Made by a program: the position numbers and the translations under genes. DNA of 19,209 bases from Chlamydomonas sphaeroides (taxonomy: Eukaryota > Chlorophyta > Chlorophyceae > Chlamydomonadales > Chlamydomonadaceae), in assembly GCA_001662425.1 (NCBI GenBank), contig BDDC01001459.1, forward strand, positions 1,169 through 20,377, read 5' to 3'. Below, one piece after another: positions 11,401 through 18,952 of the stretch; within the stretch, counting starts at the first letter, position 1, and every line of letters begins with the position of its first letter. The notes under the pieces are model-generated. The model saw only the letters and a program-made list of their open reading frames with translations, ran no database searches and was not told the DNA's origin.

Positions 11401-14400
11401 AGTAACGCAGCTGGCACGGATGGGGGCGCAGTGTATGCCATGTTGGGACCCAGCAACGTCAGCTTGGAGGCCATCCAGGTGGCAGCGCACAATTTCCACG
11501 AGACCGACTCATATGATGCGCTATGGCAGCAGGAATGCAGCCTGTTCACCCAGCGTCATGTGCCCCATTGCAACATGCTCCCCTCTCACGCCCTGGCAGC
11601 CACCTCTATCTGCGGCAGCTGCTTTGACAGCAACCGGGCGCAGAACTTGGGTGGTGCCGTGGTGCTCCGGGATAGTGATCTGAGCAGCCAGCAGCAGCAG
11701 CAGCCTGCCCCGACCCAGGCATGGGTCACCGACAGCATTGTCAAGGGCAACACGGCAGCCCGGGCTGGTGGCGGTATTGCATTCATCAGGACCACTGACT
11801 CACAGTCACGTGCAGCCCAGGCCCAGCCAGGAAACAACGACGCGGCCACCACCATCCTGCAGCTGTCCACCGTTGTCTTGAGCAACAACACGGTCACGTC
11901 TGCTGTAGCTGATGTGGCGGTGTGTGGCGGTGCCCTGCTGCTTCAGGGCCCCAGTGTGGGCTTCATAGTCAACCAGTCACTCATCTTGCACAACACAGCC
12001 ATTGCTGGTGGCGGGCTGTGTGCTCTAGATGCTAAATTCCTCCTCGTCAGTGGCAGCACGCTGTCGAGCAATGAGGCCATCTCGGGGGCTGGTGGCGGCC
12101 TGCTGTCTGAAAGCAGCGTCCTTGTCGAGGTACAGTCGTCAACCATATCCAGCAACATAGCCTCCACGGGTGGCGGTGCATATGTGTCTGGCGCTGCTAC
12201 CAAGCAGACTAAGGAGCAGCAGACTGCTGGTTCAAGTGTGCTCCTTGTGAGTAACACCTCTTTCAGTGGCAACAGTGCAGCCTTGGGCTCAGTGCTTGAC
12301 AGCACGACCACACAAGCAAGCGATGCAAGTTTGCTGGTCGGGTACGGTGGCGCTCTCTTTGTGGGGCAGCGGGTGGCTGCCGTTTTGGAGCGGGGCTGCA
12401 CGTTTGATGGCAACAGTGCATCAGTGGCCGGCCCAGGCATCGCCACACGCCAGGACATGACAGAATGTAGTGCGGTAAGCACAAGGCACGCAGGATAGGA
12501 GAGAGGCATTGCCTTGGTGCCCCGTTGAGCAGGTTTGCTTGGCAGGACTGGGCTTGGTTGGACCATATGTAGGCCTCAATGCTAGGAGCTCCTAGCTAGC
12601 TACATACCCGCCAAGCCTCCAGCCCATGCATGGGCTGCCAACAGTCCTGCATATATTATTGTTGGGAGCTTGGGACCCCCCTGACCACTCTCCACATGAT
12701 TCCCTTGACGTCTCCCACAGGATCCCCAAGCTGCTGGACTGCAAGATGCAGCAGCAGCTGGAGCCGCCAGCAGCACACGCCAGGCCCTGGTCACAGCCGC
12801 ACACCTGAGCTGCTGGCCTCTAGTGCTGCACGATGTGTATCCGCTGGCAGCGCTGCCCAGCCTACTTGATACACTTACCTCTCCTGCTGGAGCGTTCACT
12901 GGGAGGCGGCTACAGCCAGCTGACACTAGCCGAGCCGGCCGCCTGGTTTGGGTGGAGGATAAGCAGGCAACGGCCATTTGGGTTGGCTGCTCACACAGCA
13001 GCAGCAATGCCGAGCAGCAGCCAGCAGCCAACGCAGCCGCCCTAGTTATGCAGGCTCTGCTGAAGGGCACACCTGATGGCATCGCTGCTCGTCCCATCGC
13101 CGGCAGCACAGTTGATGCCACAACAGGCAGCTCAGTCGCCCGACTGCAGGCAGCGATTGCTGAATGCCAGGACCAGGCCCCGCAGCAACCAGAACTACCA
13201 GAACCAGCCTTTGCAGCTGCCCTGCAGCGCTGGTTCTTCATAGGCCCGGCAAGGCTGCAGCTGTGGCTGCTATCACAGTCCAGCAATGGGAGCTTGGACG
13301 TTGCAACCATACCAGCTGGCCAGCAGCTGGTGCTGCGGCCGGGCCAGCAGTACGGCATGCGGCTGCAGCTGGTGGATGAGGCGGGCAACGCAGTCACAGG
13401 TGATTAAGGGCCTAGATTCAAGGGGTGCATTGGGCTGGGCAGCTGTGAAAGACACGACACCTCGTGCACACGCAAATAATACATGCGTGCTGCACCCTCC
13501 ATCCTTGCCATTGCCCACAAACACCAGACGGCTATGAGATGCCCCCTGTGGAGATCACCGTGAGCCCCAGCAGCTTGGCGCAGCTGCAGAGCCTGAGCCC
13601 CCAATCTCGCACCAACCAGAGCGGCCAGGCTGGCTGGGAGCGAGTTGTGCTCCAGGGCTGGAGTGGGGCAGGCTACACGATTACCTTTGCCATAGATGAA
13701 TCAATAACGGGCATTCGCGTGAGTGCAACTGCCGCCGCTGCAACATACTTCAGGCATGGCATTTCTCTTCCTGCTTTGTTAATACTGACTGCTGCTGCTG
13801 CTGCTGCTGCTGCTGATCAGCATCATGATGTGTGCTGACGTCTCATCGGGTCTTGGCCCCTGGCCCTGCTCTTTATGCAGGTGCCTCCCCTGCAACATGC
13901 GCTGTCGCTGCTGCCATGCTCCCTGGGTGACGAGCTGACCCCCAGCCCTGATCCCAACCGACCAGCCCTGACAAGCTGCCTCATCTGCCGCCAGCAGCAA
14001 TATGCGCTGTGGACAGACCCACGCAGCACTGGCATTACTGCCAACACCTCCTTCAGCAGCGACTCAGTGCGCGGCTCGGTACTGTCTGGTGATGCGCAAT
14101 GCAGCAGCTGCCCATCATTCATGACCTGCCCGGGGGGACCCGTGCTGGTGCCTGTGCGTGGCTTCTGGCACTCGGCACCCAACAGCACCGAGGTGCACCG
14201 CTGCCTGAATGCAGATGCTTGCAGCTCGCAGCTGGAGGGCCTTGGGCCGCCTCTGCTGGCAGAGGTGCAGTCACTGCAGAGCCTATATGGAAGCGAGGAT
14301 AACAGCCTTGCCCTGCTGGCCTGCCAGCGCGCCTGGTACGCATCAGAGCCCCCAGGGGCAGCAGCAGTCCGGAGCTATCAGCATGCGCTGCAGAGCGGCA

Positions 14401-17252
14401 ACACCACAGCAGCTGCTGGCCACTGCCTGCTGTGGGGCCAGGACTCGGACACCAGCGTTGGCTACATGCAGCGCCAGTGCTCAGAGGGCTACTCGGGCCA
14501 CTTGTGCGCCGTGTGTGTTGAGGGATATTACCTGACAAGCGAGTTCGAGTGTCAGGAGTGTGCTTCGGATGTGAGGACTGTCTTCCTGGGCATTGCGGCA
14601 TTCCTGGTGACCATCATCCTCATCCTCTACCTGGTGTGGACCACCTTCAACGACGACTACACCAGCAACGTCTACCAGGGCTCGGGGCATGTGACCGCTT
14701 CTGATAAGCTCAAGGTGGGAGGATTGGCTGATGACACGCAGCGGGGATCAGGCGGCTTGTGCCAGGCGTGCGTGTTACATGGTGTCACGGTACCTGTTTG
14801 CTGTCTTGCATGCATGCATGCAGATCCTCATCACGCACCTGCAATACGTCGTCATCATTACCCGCCTCAACCTTTCCTGGCCGGGCGTCATTGTTCGGCT
14901 CCAGAGCGCATTTGGCGCCATAACGGGTGCAACCAACGTGCTGTCCTCCTCCCAGTCGTGCCTGTATTCTGGCCTCTCGTCCGAGGGCCGCTCCAGGGTG
15001 CAGCTGCTCAGCGCCCTTTTCATCCCCATCAGCTCCGCTGTCGGCGCTCTCATCATATGGGCCATAAGGTGTGACAGCAATGTCCATCATGAGATGTGAC
15101 ATATGCCAGTCTTGCCCGTCTTTAGAAACCTCTGATCTTGGTGCGACGACCGCAGCAAGCCAAGCAATCCATCCATGCTGCCCCGGTGCCTTGCTCTCCT
15201 GGCTGACGAATTCATGCATTGCAGGTACCAGTTCTTCCACCAGGCGAGGCTGCGGCGGGCCCCAGCCATCAGGGCGGGCCAGGCTATTAGAGGCATCGAT
15301 GATGACCGTACACATGCTGACACGGACATGGAGCAGGCTGGCTACGACAGTACTGCAGCCGCCAAAGCATTGACCCCAGGCGATGTCACGCTCGCTGAAT
15401 CCACCAGCCACATGCCAGCATTTGATGCCACCCTGGACGCGGCAAGCCCTACCATCTCCCAGCCGAAGCCGTCCTCCCGCACCACCATCAGCAGCGCCTT
15501 GCGTTCAGTCTACTCCGCCGTCGTTCAGGGCATGTCGCCCCTCACCTCCAAGCCGCACAGCACCATCGTGCACCTGGATCAGGCGCTCAGCCTGCCCCGC
15601 CAGCTGCTGCTGGTGCTGCTGATCGCTGTGTTCGTGCTGTACCCCTCGCTGGTGCAAGTCTCGCTGTCCATGTTTGCATGCCGCTCCCTGGACAGCGGCA
15701 CAGGGGTGTATGCTGCCTTCCAGCAGGTGCGCTGAAATGAACAGAACAACGAGTCCTTTCAAGCTCTCGGCTGCCTGACTCTGCTCTTGCACGCATCATG
15801 CTCTCATTTTCTCAATTACTGTGAATCCCAGGCCACCTGGTCCCGCGGCTACTGGCTGCGCAACATGGACCTGCAGTGCTACACGGGCGTGCACGCCAGC
15901 TTCTACCTGCCGCTGGGCATTGTCTGCATCTTGGTGCTGTGCGCGGCACCGCCCATTGCACTGATCAGCATGGTGTGGGTGCACCGCAAGACACTCCAGG
16001 AGACCGGCACGATGATGATGTATGGCTTCCTCTACCGGCGCTACAGGTGGGAATGGGCGTGCAGCGGGACGTGCAAGGCAATGATGCTGGGCGGGTATGG
16101 CGGGATGGAAATTAAACGGACGACAGCCCAGTGACTTACTTACTTGGCGCCCTCACAACTAACGTAACGTTGCACCAACTATACTACGCATCGCAGGGAG
16201 CGCTTCTGGTTCTGGGAGGCCGTCATGCAGCTCGAGGTGCTGGCGCTGGTGATCGTGGACGTGTTTGCTCGCTCCCTGCACGAGATGCACCAGGCGCTGC
16301 TGCTGCTGGCCGTGCTGCTGCTGATAGGCCTCATCAACATGGGCTGCAGCCCCATGAAGTCACGCACGCTGACCCTCATGGAATTCACCTCGCTGGGGAC
16401 GCTGTGCCTCACCATCACACTGGGCCTTTACTTCGTTGATACCGGCAGTAGCATGGCAGTGGTGGGCAAGGTAAGACAACGTTCTTGGGATGCAATACTA
16501 AGATAAGGCCTTGAGACATGTAGCAGCATGATGCCAGCAAAGGCCGTTGCACCGACCTAGAGTACTGGCTCTACTGGCATGCATGTCACCTTGACCTCAC
16601 ATTTGCGCCGCCGGCTACATGGCCGACCCATTCACCCCAACCCGCCCAGGCCGCTGAAGATGCTGTTGGTGTCATCATCGTCCTCATGCACGCAATGCTG
16701 GCGGCCGCATTCCTTGCAATCATTGCCAAAGCCACGGTGCCAGCCATCCGCAAGCGGGCGCACCGTGTCAGGGGCTGGTTCCTGGGCAAGATTGGCGGCG
16801 CTGCAGCAGCACCTACCCCCCAGCAGCTGGCAGGGGATGCTGCGGACAAGCTGCCCAGCCCTGCTGCAGATGGATCAGCTCTCGCGCCCAAGCACGCAGT
16901 ACCATTCGGGGTTAGTGCTTCATCACCACAGGCACGCCTGCCACACGTGGCATCTACAGCGCCTTCCCTCATGCAGAGCCCCTTCGCTGCTGGCCCGCTG
17001 GGCGACGATGCACATGAGGCGCCCAGCAGCAGCCAACAGCCAGCCGCTGCAGGGCCTGGCATGCACCTGCCACTGCCACTGCCAGCTGTTGCTGCAGGCG
17101 GCGGCATGGCCGCAACCAGCCCCACCGGCGGCGGTGGCGGTACTGGTAGCAATGCTGGCGGCAGTCCGCAGCTGGACACGATCGGTTCTGCGAGCATGGG
17201 CGGAGGTGGCAAGCACATGTCAGTCTCCATTGACTGTGCGCCGGTGCCATAG
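2284..17252 (+). CDS. Giant mosaic surface membrane protein (SRCR-like / RCC1 / Pmp / multi-TM), 22 exons, 3,826 aa
   Basis: Coding exons: 2284-2437, 2601-3059, 3344-3805, 3938-4003, 4115-4174, 4294-4377, 4562-5062, 5184-5259, 5349-5531, 5955-6152, 6326-6688, 6855-7037, 7149-7334, 7512-12474, 12721-13399, 13528-13718, 13881-14714, 14824-15068, 15225-15726, 15832-16046, 16197-16470, 16650-17252. All introns are GT..AG, frame is kept at every junction, and the sum is 3,827 codons including TAG. The start at 2284 is well determined: it is the only in-frame ATG after an in-frame TAG at 2041. Order of parts: signal peptide, two beta-sandwich modules, proline hinge, SRCR-like domain, RCC1 propeller, polyproline stalk, Pmp repeats, Ig-like domain, Cys-rich domain, about eight TM helices, low-complexity tail. 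The probable role is cell-surface sensing, adhesion or channel activity; this is inferred. The weakest splice call is the exon 3 donor. Splicing into two genes, for example before the Pmp part, is possible, but nothing in frame or phase suggests it. Confidence 0.85.
2601..3059 (+). other. Exon 2: beta-sandwich-like module, copy 1 (residues 52-204)
   Basis: Visible motifs, in order, are VDWTGPQGDVYNI, TRGGRYGGDN, ETVVWAAGEQAPDAATYHAC, then an F-W-F-R-V-T-M-T-V strand and YVGSYTLASN. The pattern (D-x-Y/D strand, GG..DND turn, E..VW, AP..Y.v.V) resembles the bacterial YfaP/DUF2135-type beta-sandwich. That link is from memory of the family pattern and needs a profile search. Four or five cysteines, including a CC pair, suggest extracellular disulfides. 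The exon is 459 nt, phase 1-1, and can be duplicated or skipped in frame. Confidence 0.6.
3344..3805 (+). other. Exon 3: beta-sandwich-like module, copy 2 (residues 205-358)
   Basis: This is a tandem duplicate of exon 2 that starts at the same residue (VYDLDAVVDWTGPQ) and is also phase 1-1. The first 203 nt differ from copy 1 at 14 positions by my count; the second half is far more diverged, though YVGSYTL and the final R/L-E-W/L strand are kept. The acceptor is at 3343 (CTGCAG). The donor is called at 3806 (A|GTGGGT) because it restores phase 1 into the proline exon; copy 1 instead uses GTGAGC a few codons earlier. An alternative donor at 3799 (GTGCAA) would break frame. Confidence 0.65.
3938..4377 (+). 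other. Exons 4-6: proline-rich hinge from three microexons (residues 359-428)
   Basis: Three short exons (3938-4003, 4115-4174, 4294-4377; 66, 60 and 84 nt) encode almost only Pro with Ser, Ala and Arg, of the PPSPPTPP / PPPPSPPPP type. All are phase 1-1. Such (S)PPn stretches in Chlamydomonas surface and wall proteins are hydroxyproline-rich, arabinosylated rods, so this is probably a rigid spacer between the N-terminal modules and the SRCR-like domain. Each exon could be skipped without breaking frame. Confidence 0.75.
4562..5062 (+). other. Exon 7: SRCR-like domain plus short Pro linker (residues 429-595)
   Basis: The exon encodes one divergent scavenger-receptor cysteine-rich domain. Support comes from the motif VCMDGWSDGAADLACREYQ (compare the SRCR core C-x-D-x-W-x(4)-A-x(2)-x-C-x(2)-L), a downstream VNCPTG...SQC element, and two more cysteines (MC, YC). 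SRCR domains are extracellular ligand-binding domains and are frequent in Chlamydomonas surface proteins. The C-terminal third is a Pro/Ser linker leading into the propeller. The exon is 501 nt, phase 1-1. Confidence 0.65.
5184..7600 (+). other. Exons 8-14 (start): seven-bladed RCC1-type beta-propeller (residues ~596-1020)
   Basis: Seven repeats of the RCC1 signature are visible. Each has a G-Q-L-G (or similar) half and an AAG..H.CA.L..G.VKCWG half. Exon 8 carries only the second half of a unit and exon 14 begins with only the first half (DNWYGQLGAG), so both ends can close one blade, as in RCC1 propellers. Exons 9, 10, 12 and 13 each carry one unit; exon 11 carries two (internal KCWGWNDEGLLG). 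Internal exons are all phase 2-2 and cut right after CWG. All seven blades keep a Cys in the HxC position and one in KCWG. Probable role: extracellular binding platform, not a nuclear exchange factor. Confidence 0.88.
5558..5926. repeat. Diverged tandem duplication inside intron 9
   Basis: Intron 9 (5532-5954, 423 nt) is the longest intron and contains two related segments, roughly 5558-5702 and 5790-5926. Matching landmarks are CAGCTT (5558/5790), GGATTGCGTAA versus GGATTTCGTAA, then a 27-nt block at 5638/5861 sharing CTGCC.AT.GCCGTA..., and a GGTTGGCGGA / GTTGGTCGGCGA pair. The period is about 223-232 nt with small indels. No open exon remains between the copies. Confidence 0.6.
7609..7836 (+). 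other. Polyproline stalk (residues ~1025-1100)
   Basis: About 75 residues, mostly Pro with Ala, Ser and Gln, include PPPPPPPP runs and SPPP repeats. They lie at the start of the giant exon 14, between propeller and Pmp repeats. It is probably a stiff glycosylated rod that spaces the two folded parts of the ectodomain. Confidence 0.8.
7837..8549 (+). other. N-terminal cap of the beta-helix (residues ~1101-1338)
   Basis: The segment lacks the GGA rung motif but has the right character for the start of a parallel beta-helix: short hydrophobic strands alternating with Ser/Thr/Asn turns (for example LVLTNLTLSNLTGSPLNISN), several N-glycosylation sequons and a few cysteines. It leads without a break into the Pmp repeats. 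I recognise no separate domain. Confidence 0.5.
8550..12474 (+). other. Pmp-type repeat region, about 39 GGA[I/L/V] rungs (residues ~1341-2646)
   Basis: Repeats of about 30-35 residues each pair a GG[A/x][hydrophobic] motif (GGAVFS, GGALSV, GGAIYV...) with an S..x.NN.A element such as LSNNTA or LTGNAA. By eye I count about 39 GG motifs up to GGALFV near 12345. This is the signature of the chlamydial polymorphic outer-membrane protein repeat (GGAI plus FxxN), which forms a right-handed beta-helix. NNS/NNT sequons are frequent, so the helix is probably heavily N-glycosylated. The whole array lies in exon 14 (7512-12474) without any intron. A short Gln run (from CAG repeats at about 11690-11703) interrupts one rung. 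Confidence 0.85.
12721..13718 (+). other. Exons 15-16: membrane-proximal Ig-like beta-sandwich (residues ~2647-2936)
   Basis: Exon 15 (12721-13399) begins with an Ala/Gln-rich segment and ends with RPGQQYGMRLQLVDEAGNAVT. Exon 16 (13528-13718) continues with VEITVSPSS...VVLQGWSGAGYTITF. The order (v.L.D..GN.V, V.V..., G.Y.i.F) is that of Ig/filamin-like sandwich domains, which often sit between repeat regions and a Cys-rich region in large surface proteins. I cannot name the exact family. Phases are 0 to 1 and 1 to 0. Confidence 0.5.
13789..13815. repeat. (CTG)9 trinucleotide repeat in intron 16
   Basis: Nine perfect CTG units lie inside the 162-nt intron 16 (13719-13880). It is a typical length-variable microsatellite and does not touch the splice sites. 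Confidence 0.9.
13881..14571 (+). other. Exon 17: cysteine-rich membrane-proximal domain (residues ~2937-3166)
   Basis: Cysteines are arranged as C..C (SCLIC), C..C...C (QCSSCPSFMTCPGG), then GFWHS....V.RC....AC, and finally QCSEGYSGHLCAVCVEGYY.....CQEC just before the first membrane helix. The pattern resembles the EGF/ephrin-receptor-like Cys-rich modules that precede the membrane region in many protist surface proteins. An insert rich in Gln/Ser/Ala (about 14230-14440) separates the two Cys clusters. Probably extracellular and disulfide-bonded. Confidence 0.65.
14572..16715 (+). other. Exons 17-22: polytopic membrane region, about eight helices (residues ~3167-3655)
   Basis: Hydrophobic helices by eye: 3167-3192 (FLGIAAFLVTIILILYLVW), 3277-3295 (LFIPISSAVGALIIWAI), 3422-3447 (LLLVLLIAVFVLYPSLVQV), 3487-3513 (FYLPLGIVCILVLCAAPPIA), 3545-3560, 3566-3585 (LLLLAVLLLIGLINM), 3602-3620 and 3633-3655. 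Between the first two lies ILITHLQYVVIITRLNLSWP, and before helix 5 lies YRRYRERFWFWEAVMQLEVL. A hydrophilic loop of about 120 residues (3297-3420) is rich in Ser/Thr/Ala. The K-I-L-x-x-H-L-Q...WP and Y-x-x-x-x-F-W-x-E-V elements recall the C-terminal membrane domain of protist proteins loosely grouped with TRP-like/Flc proteins. That assignment is tentative and no pore or catalytic motif is certain. Confidence 0.65.
16716..17252 (+). other. C-terminal cytosolic tail, low complexity (residues ~3656-3826)
   Basis: After the last helix comes a basic stretch (AIRKRAHRVRGWFLGKIGG), which by the positive-inside rule places the C-terminus in the cytosol. About 150 residues rich in Ala, Pro, Gly, Ser and Gln follow, with a Gly5 run. 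No folded domain is visible. Several Ser/Thr near the end could be phosphorylated. The stop is TAG at 17250-17252. Confidence 0.6.
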
Positions 17253-17795
17253 GCAGGGCGTGGCCACTCGCACGCAGTGTCTTGGGTTGCTTCTCGCGAG
17301 TGTAGTGCTCTGTGTGCGGCCAAGCAGCAGTGCAGGTAGCGTCCCTTAATTTCATGTGTACCGTCCGGCGGCTAGATCAGTGAGCGGTGTCTTTCGTACT
17401 GCCTTGGGCCTAGCAACCTTACGTAAGGAGCTCGCTCATCAGCTGTGTAGCGGCAGCATGGTAGTGGCACCTCACCAAAAAGCCACAGCCCCTGCACAAC
17501 GGCATGATGGCGGCGTGCGTGAGCCGTGCCATCAACATCTGGGTTTATGGGGGTAGCTCAGAATTGTTGCGTGGGGAGTATCACGCACTGTGAGCATTCA
17601 TGCATGCCGTCTCCCTGTATGTGCGCAATTATTCAGGTATCCGGGTTTCTGGCATTTTTCTTAGGTAGCGGGCTTCTTAAGCCCTGTGCTTTGCTGTGCA
17701 TGTGATATGTGCTGCCTTTGGGGGCCACGTCACGTTTAGTGTGTGCATGGTCGGCGGGCAATCTTACGTTGGGCTGTGTAAGATAGTCATTGGGG
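17253..17795 (+). terminator. 3' UTR with TGTAA polyadenylation signal
   Basis: The first TGTAA after the stop codon, the usual poly(A) signal of Chlamydomonas-type algae, is at 17777-17781, giving a 3' UTR of about 540 nt. Two further TGTAA copies lie at 18035-18039 and 18088-18092 and could serve as alternative ends. No gene is seen within this stretch. Confidence 0.6.
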
Positions 17796-17990
17796 GCGCT
17801 CCAGTAGGCAGGGGTTCATGAGGTCAGTGAGCAGGTAGCTGTGAAATGGATCACGCTGTGTGTGAGTTAAGACATACATCGAAAGCATCTGATCAGCAGG
17901 CAGCTCCCCTGCTCCTGATCCCGCTATGAAATGATACGATCGACACGTCTAGCCGTAAGGCTGAAAGGACCAGCAGCAGGGCACGACGAT

Positions 17991-18017
17991 GTGGTCGCGA
18001 CCACACCGATCGGTGTG
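17991..18017. repeat. Two overlapping perfect palindromes (14 and 16 bp)
   Basis: GTGGTCGCGACCAC (17991-18004) and CACACCGATCGGTGTG (18002-18017) are each perfectly self-complementary and share three bases. They contain a NruI-like TCGCGA centre and a CGATCG centre. They lie downstream of the predicted poly(A) site. A protein-binding site, cruciform or insertion footprint is possible; none can be shown. Confidence 0.85.
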
Positions 18018-18436
18018 TTCATGGCAACGCGCACTGTAATGGAGACACCCCCGCGTGCGTGGCTCCTTCAATCCCGCCACTCACGGTTGTAAACATTGAA
18101 ACAAGCGGGGTCAGCGCGCGGCGCATAGAGGCGCAGACCCATGTCGTTCCACCAGCACTGGGTTGCAGCAACTCGTCAGCTGCATGGGGCACGCACGTAT
18201 ATATTGTCTGCAGGCAGCGAAGCAGGCAGGCAGGATGCTGTTGCATCGATATCTGTGAGGCCGCCGCTACTGCAACCTCACATCACCGCACGTGCTGCTG
18301 CAAGCAACCTCGTGGCCGCGTGCTAGCGCAGGTGCGTGCGTTGGGTGCGAGGGGTCGGTGCGCAGCGGCGCGGGGAGCGGGGCCTCATAAAGGCGCAGCT
18401 GCATGTTGGACCGCACGCTCACGGTGTTGAAGTACG

Positions 18437-18450
18437 CTAAAACCCTAAAA
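18437..18450. repeat. Telomere-like motif CTAAAACCCTAAAA
   Basis: The motif contains one full CCCTAAAA, the telomere repeat unit of Chlamydomonas (TTTTAGGG on the other strand), plus three quarters of another. It is too short to be a real telomere remnant on its own and lies within a minus-strand open frame, so chance is quite possible. Confidence 0.6.
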
Positions 18451-18654
18451 GCCCAACGCTGCAGAATGTACCGGGTGAGCTCGCGGTCCAGCTCTGGGCT
18501 CGAGCAACGTTCTGCTGTGCTCAGCTCTGGGCTGGGGCCGTGGACACAGCTATGACTGTTACCGCTGCCGTGCCGCGCAATTACGTACGCCCCCCAAAAC
18601 ATACTGACGTTTCCCCCTTCCTCCTGGCATGGCGCTATTTACGGTCACCTTTGC

Positions 18655-18800
18655 TTAGCGGGCTTGAGGTAGGCCGCCTGCGCGGAGGCGCCGCCGCGCC
18701 GCTTGCTCAGCGGGGGCGGCGTCGGGGCTGGCGATGGCGTGAAGGGCCGGGGCTAGCTGGGGCCGGGGGGCGGCTGCGCCAGCGGCCGCGGCAAGCTCGG
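18655..18800 (-). other. Ala/Pro-rich open frame tail next to the retroelement (uncertain coding)
   Basis: In the frame entering from the (CTATTT)3 tail, the minus strand reads an Ala/Pro/Arg-rich peptide (AELAAAAGAAAPRPQLAPAL ... LPQAR) up to TAA at 18655-18657. It could be the 3' end of a gene or older element interrupted by the retrotransposon, or merely a chance open frame in very GC-rich DNA. There is no homology I recognise. Confidence 0.25.
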
Positions 18801-18803
18801 CAG

Positions 18804-18822
18804 GAAATAGAAATAGAAATAG
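18804..18822 (-). repeat. (CTATTT)3 tail
   Basis: Three copies of AAATAG on +, equal to CTATTT in element sense, end the retroelement sequence. Tandem short tails of this kind are produced by slippage during target-primed reverse transcription. Confidence 0.7.
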
Positions 18823-18826
18823 GTGT

Positions 18827-18847
18827 ACGGCGAGCTTGACTCGCCGT
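18827..18847 (-). repeat. Perfect 8-bp stem hairpin near the retroelement 3' end
   Basis: ACGGCGAG and CTCGCCGT pair perfectly around a 5-nt loop (CTTGA on +). In element sense it sits only four bases before the (CTATTT)3 tail, where LINE reverse transcriptases bind their template RNA. Confidence 0.85.
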
Positions 18848-18952
18848 GATCTAAGGAGGTCGGGCGATCAGGAGGGCCGAAGCCTAGCCTCCTACGCGCC
18901 CTGTCCCCCCTGGGCGTGGTGGGGTGGGAGGGGTAATGAACCATCCCGGCCC

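Larger units (their letters stand above)
17796..18650. other. 3' flank without a supported gene
   Basis: Apart from the palindromes, a telomere-like motif and a weak coding-like island on the minus strand (18300-18560), nothing is recognisable. An AGCC-GTAA-GGCT mini-hairpin lies at 17951-17962. A 12-bp direct repeat (CAGCTCTGGGCT) occurs at 18489-18500 and 18522-18533, 33 bp apart. It falls inside the minus-strand open frame, where it encodes a repeated SPEL. Confidence 0.5.

Noticed and set aside
8550..12474. Repeats in the Pmp region as a CRISPR or DNA satellite
   Set aside because: The periodicity is at protein level (GGA and NNxA motifs with variable codons and spacing), not exact DNA repeats, and the frame is open throughout.
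13719..13880. Reading through intron 16, giving an Ala-rich run from the CTG repeat
   Set aside because: The frame reaches a stop shortly after the repeat (near 13838). GTGAGT and ATGCAG sites flank the intron and join exons 16 and 17 in frame.
14805..14823. GCATGCATGCATGCAG stretch before exon 18 as a regulatory palindrome
   Set aside because: GCATGCAT stretches are common in this DNA, and here it simply ends in the intron 17 acceptor.
18437..18450. Subtelomeric position of the window
   Set aside because: Fewer than two repeat units and no array; it cannot be used to infer a chromosome end.
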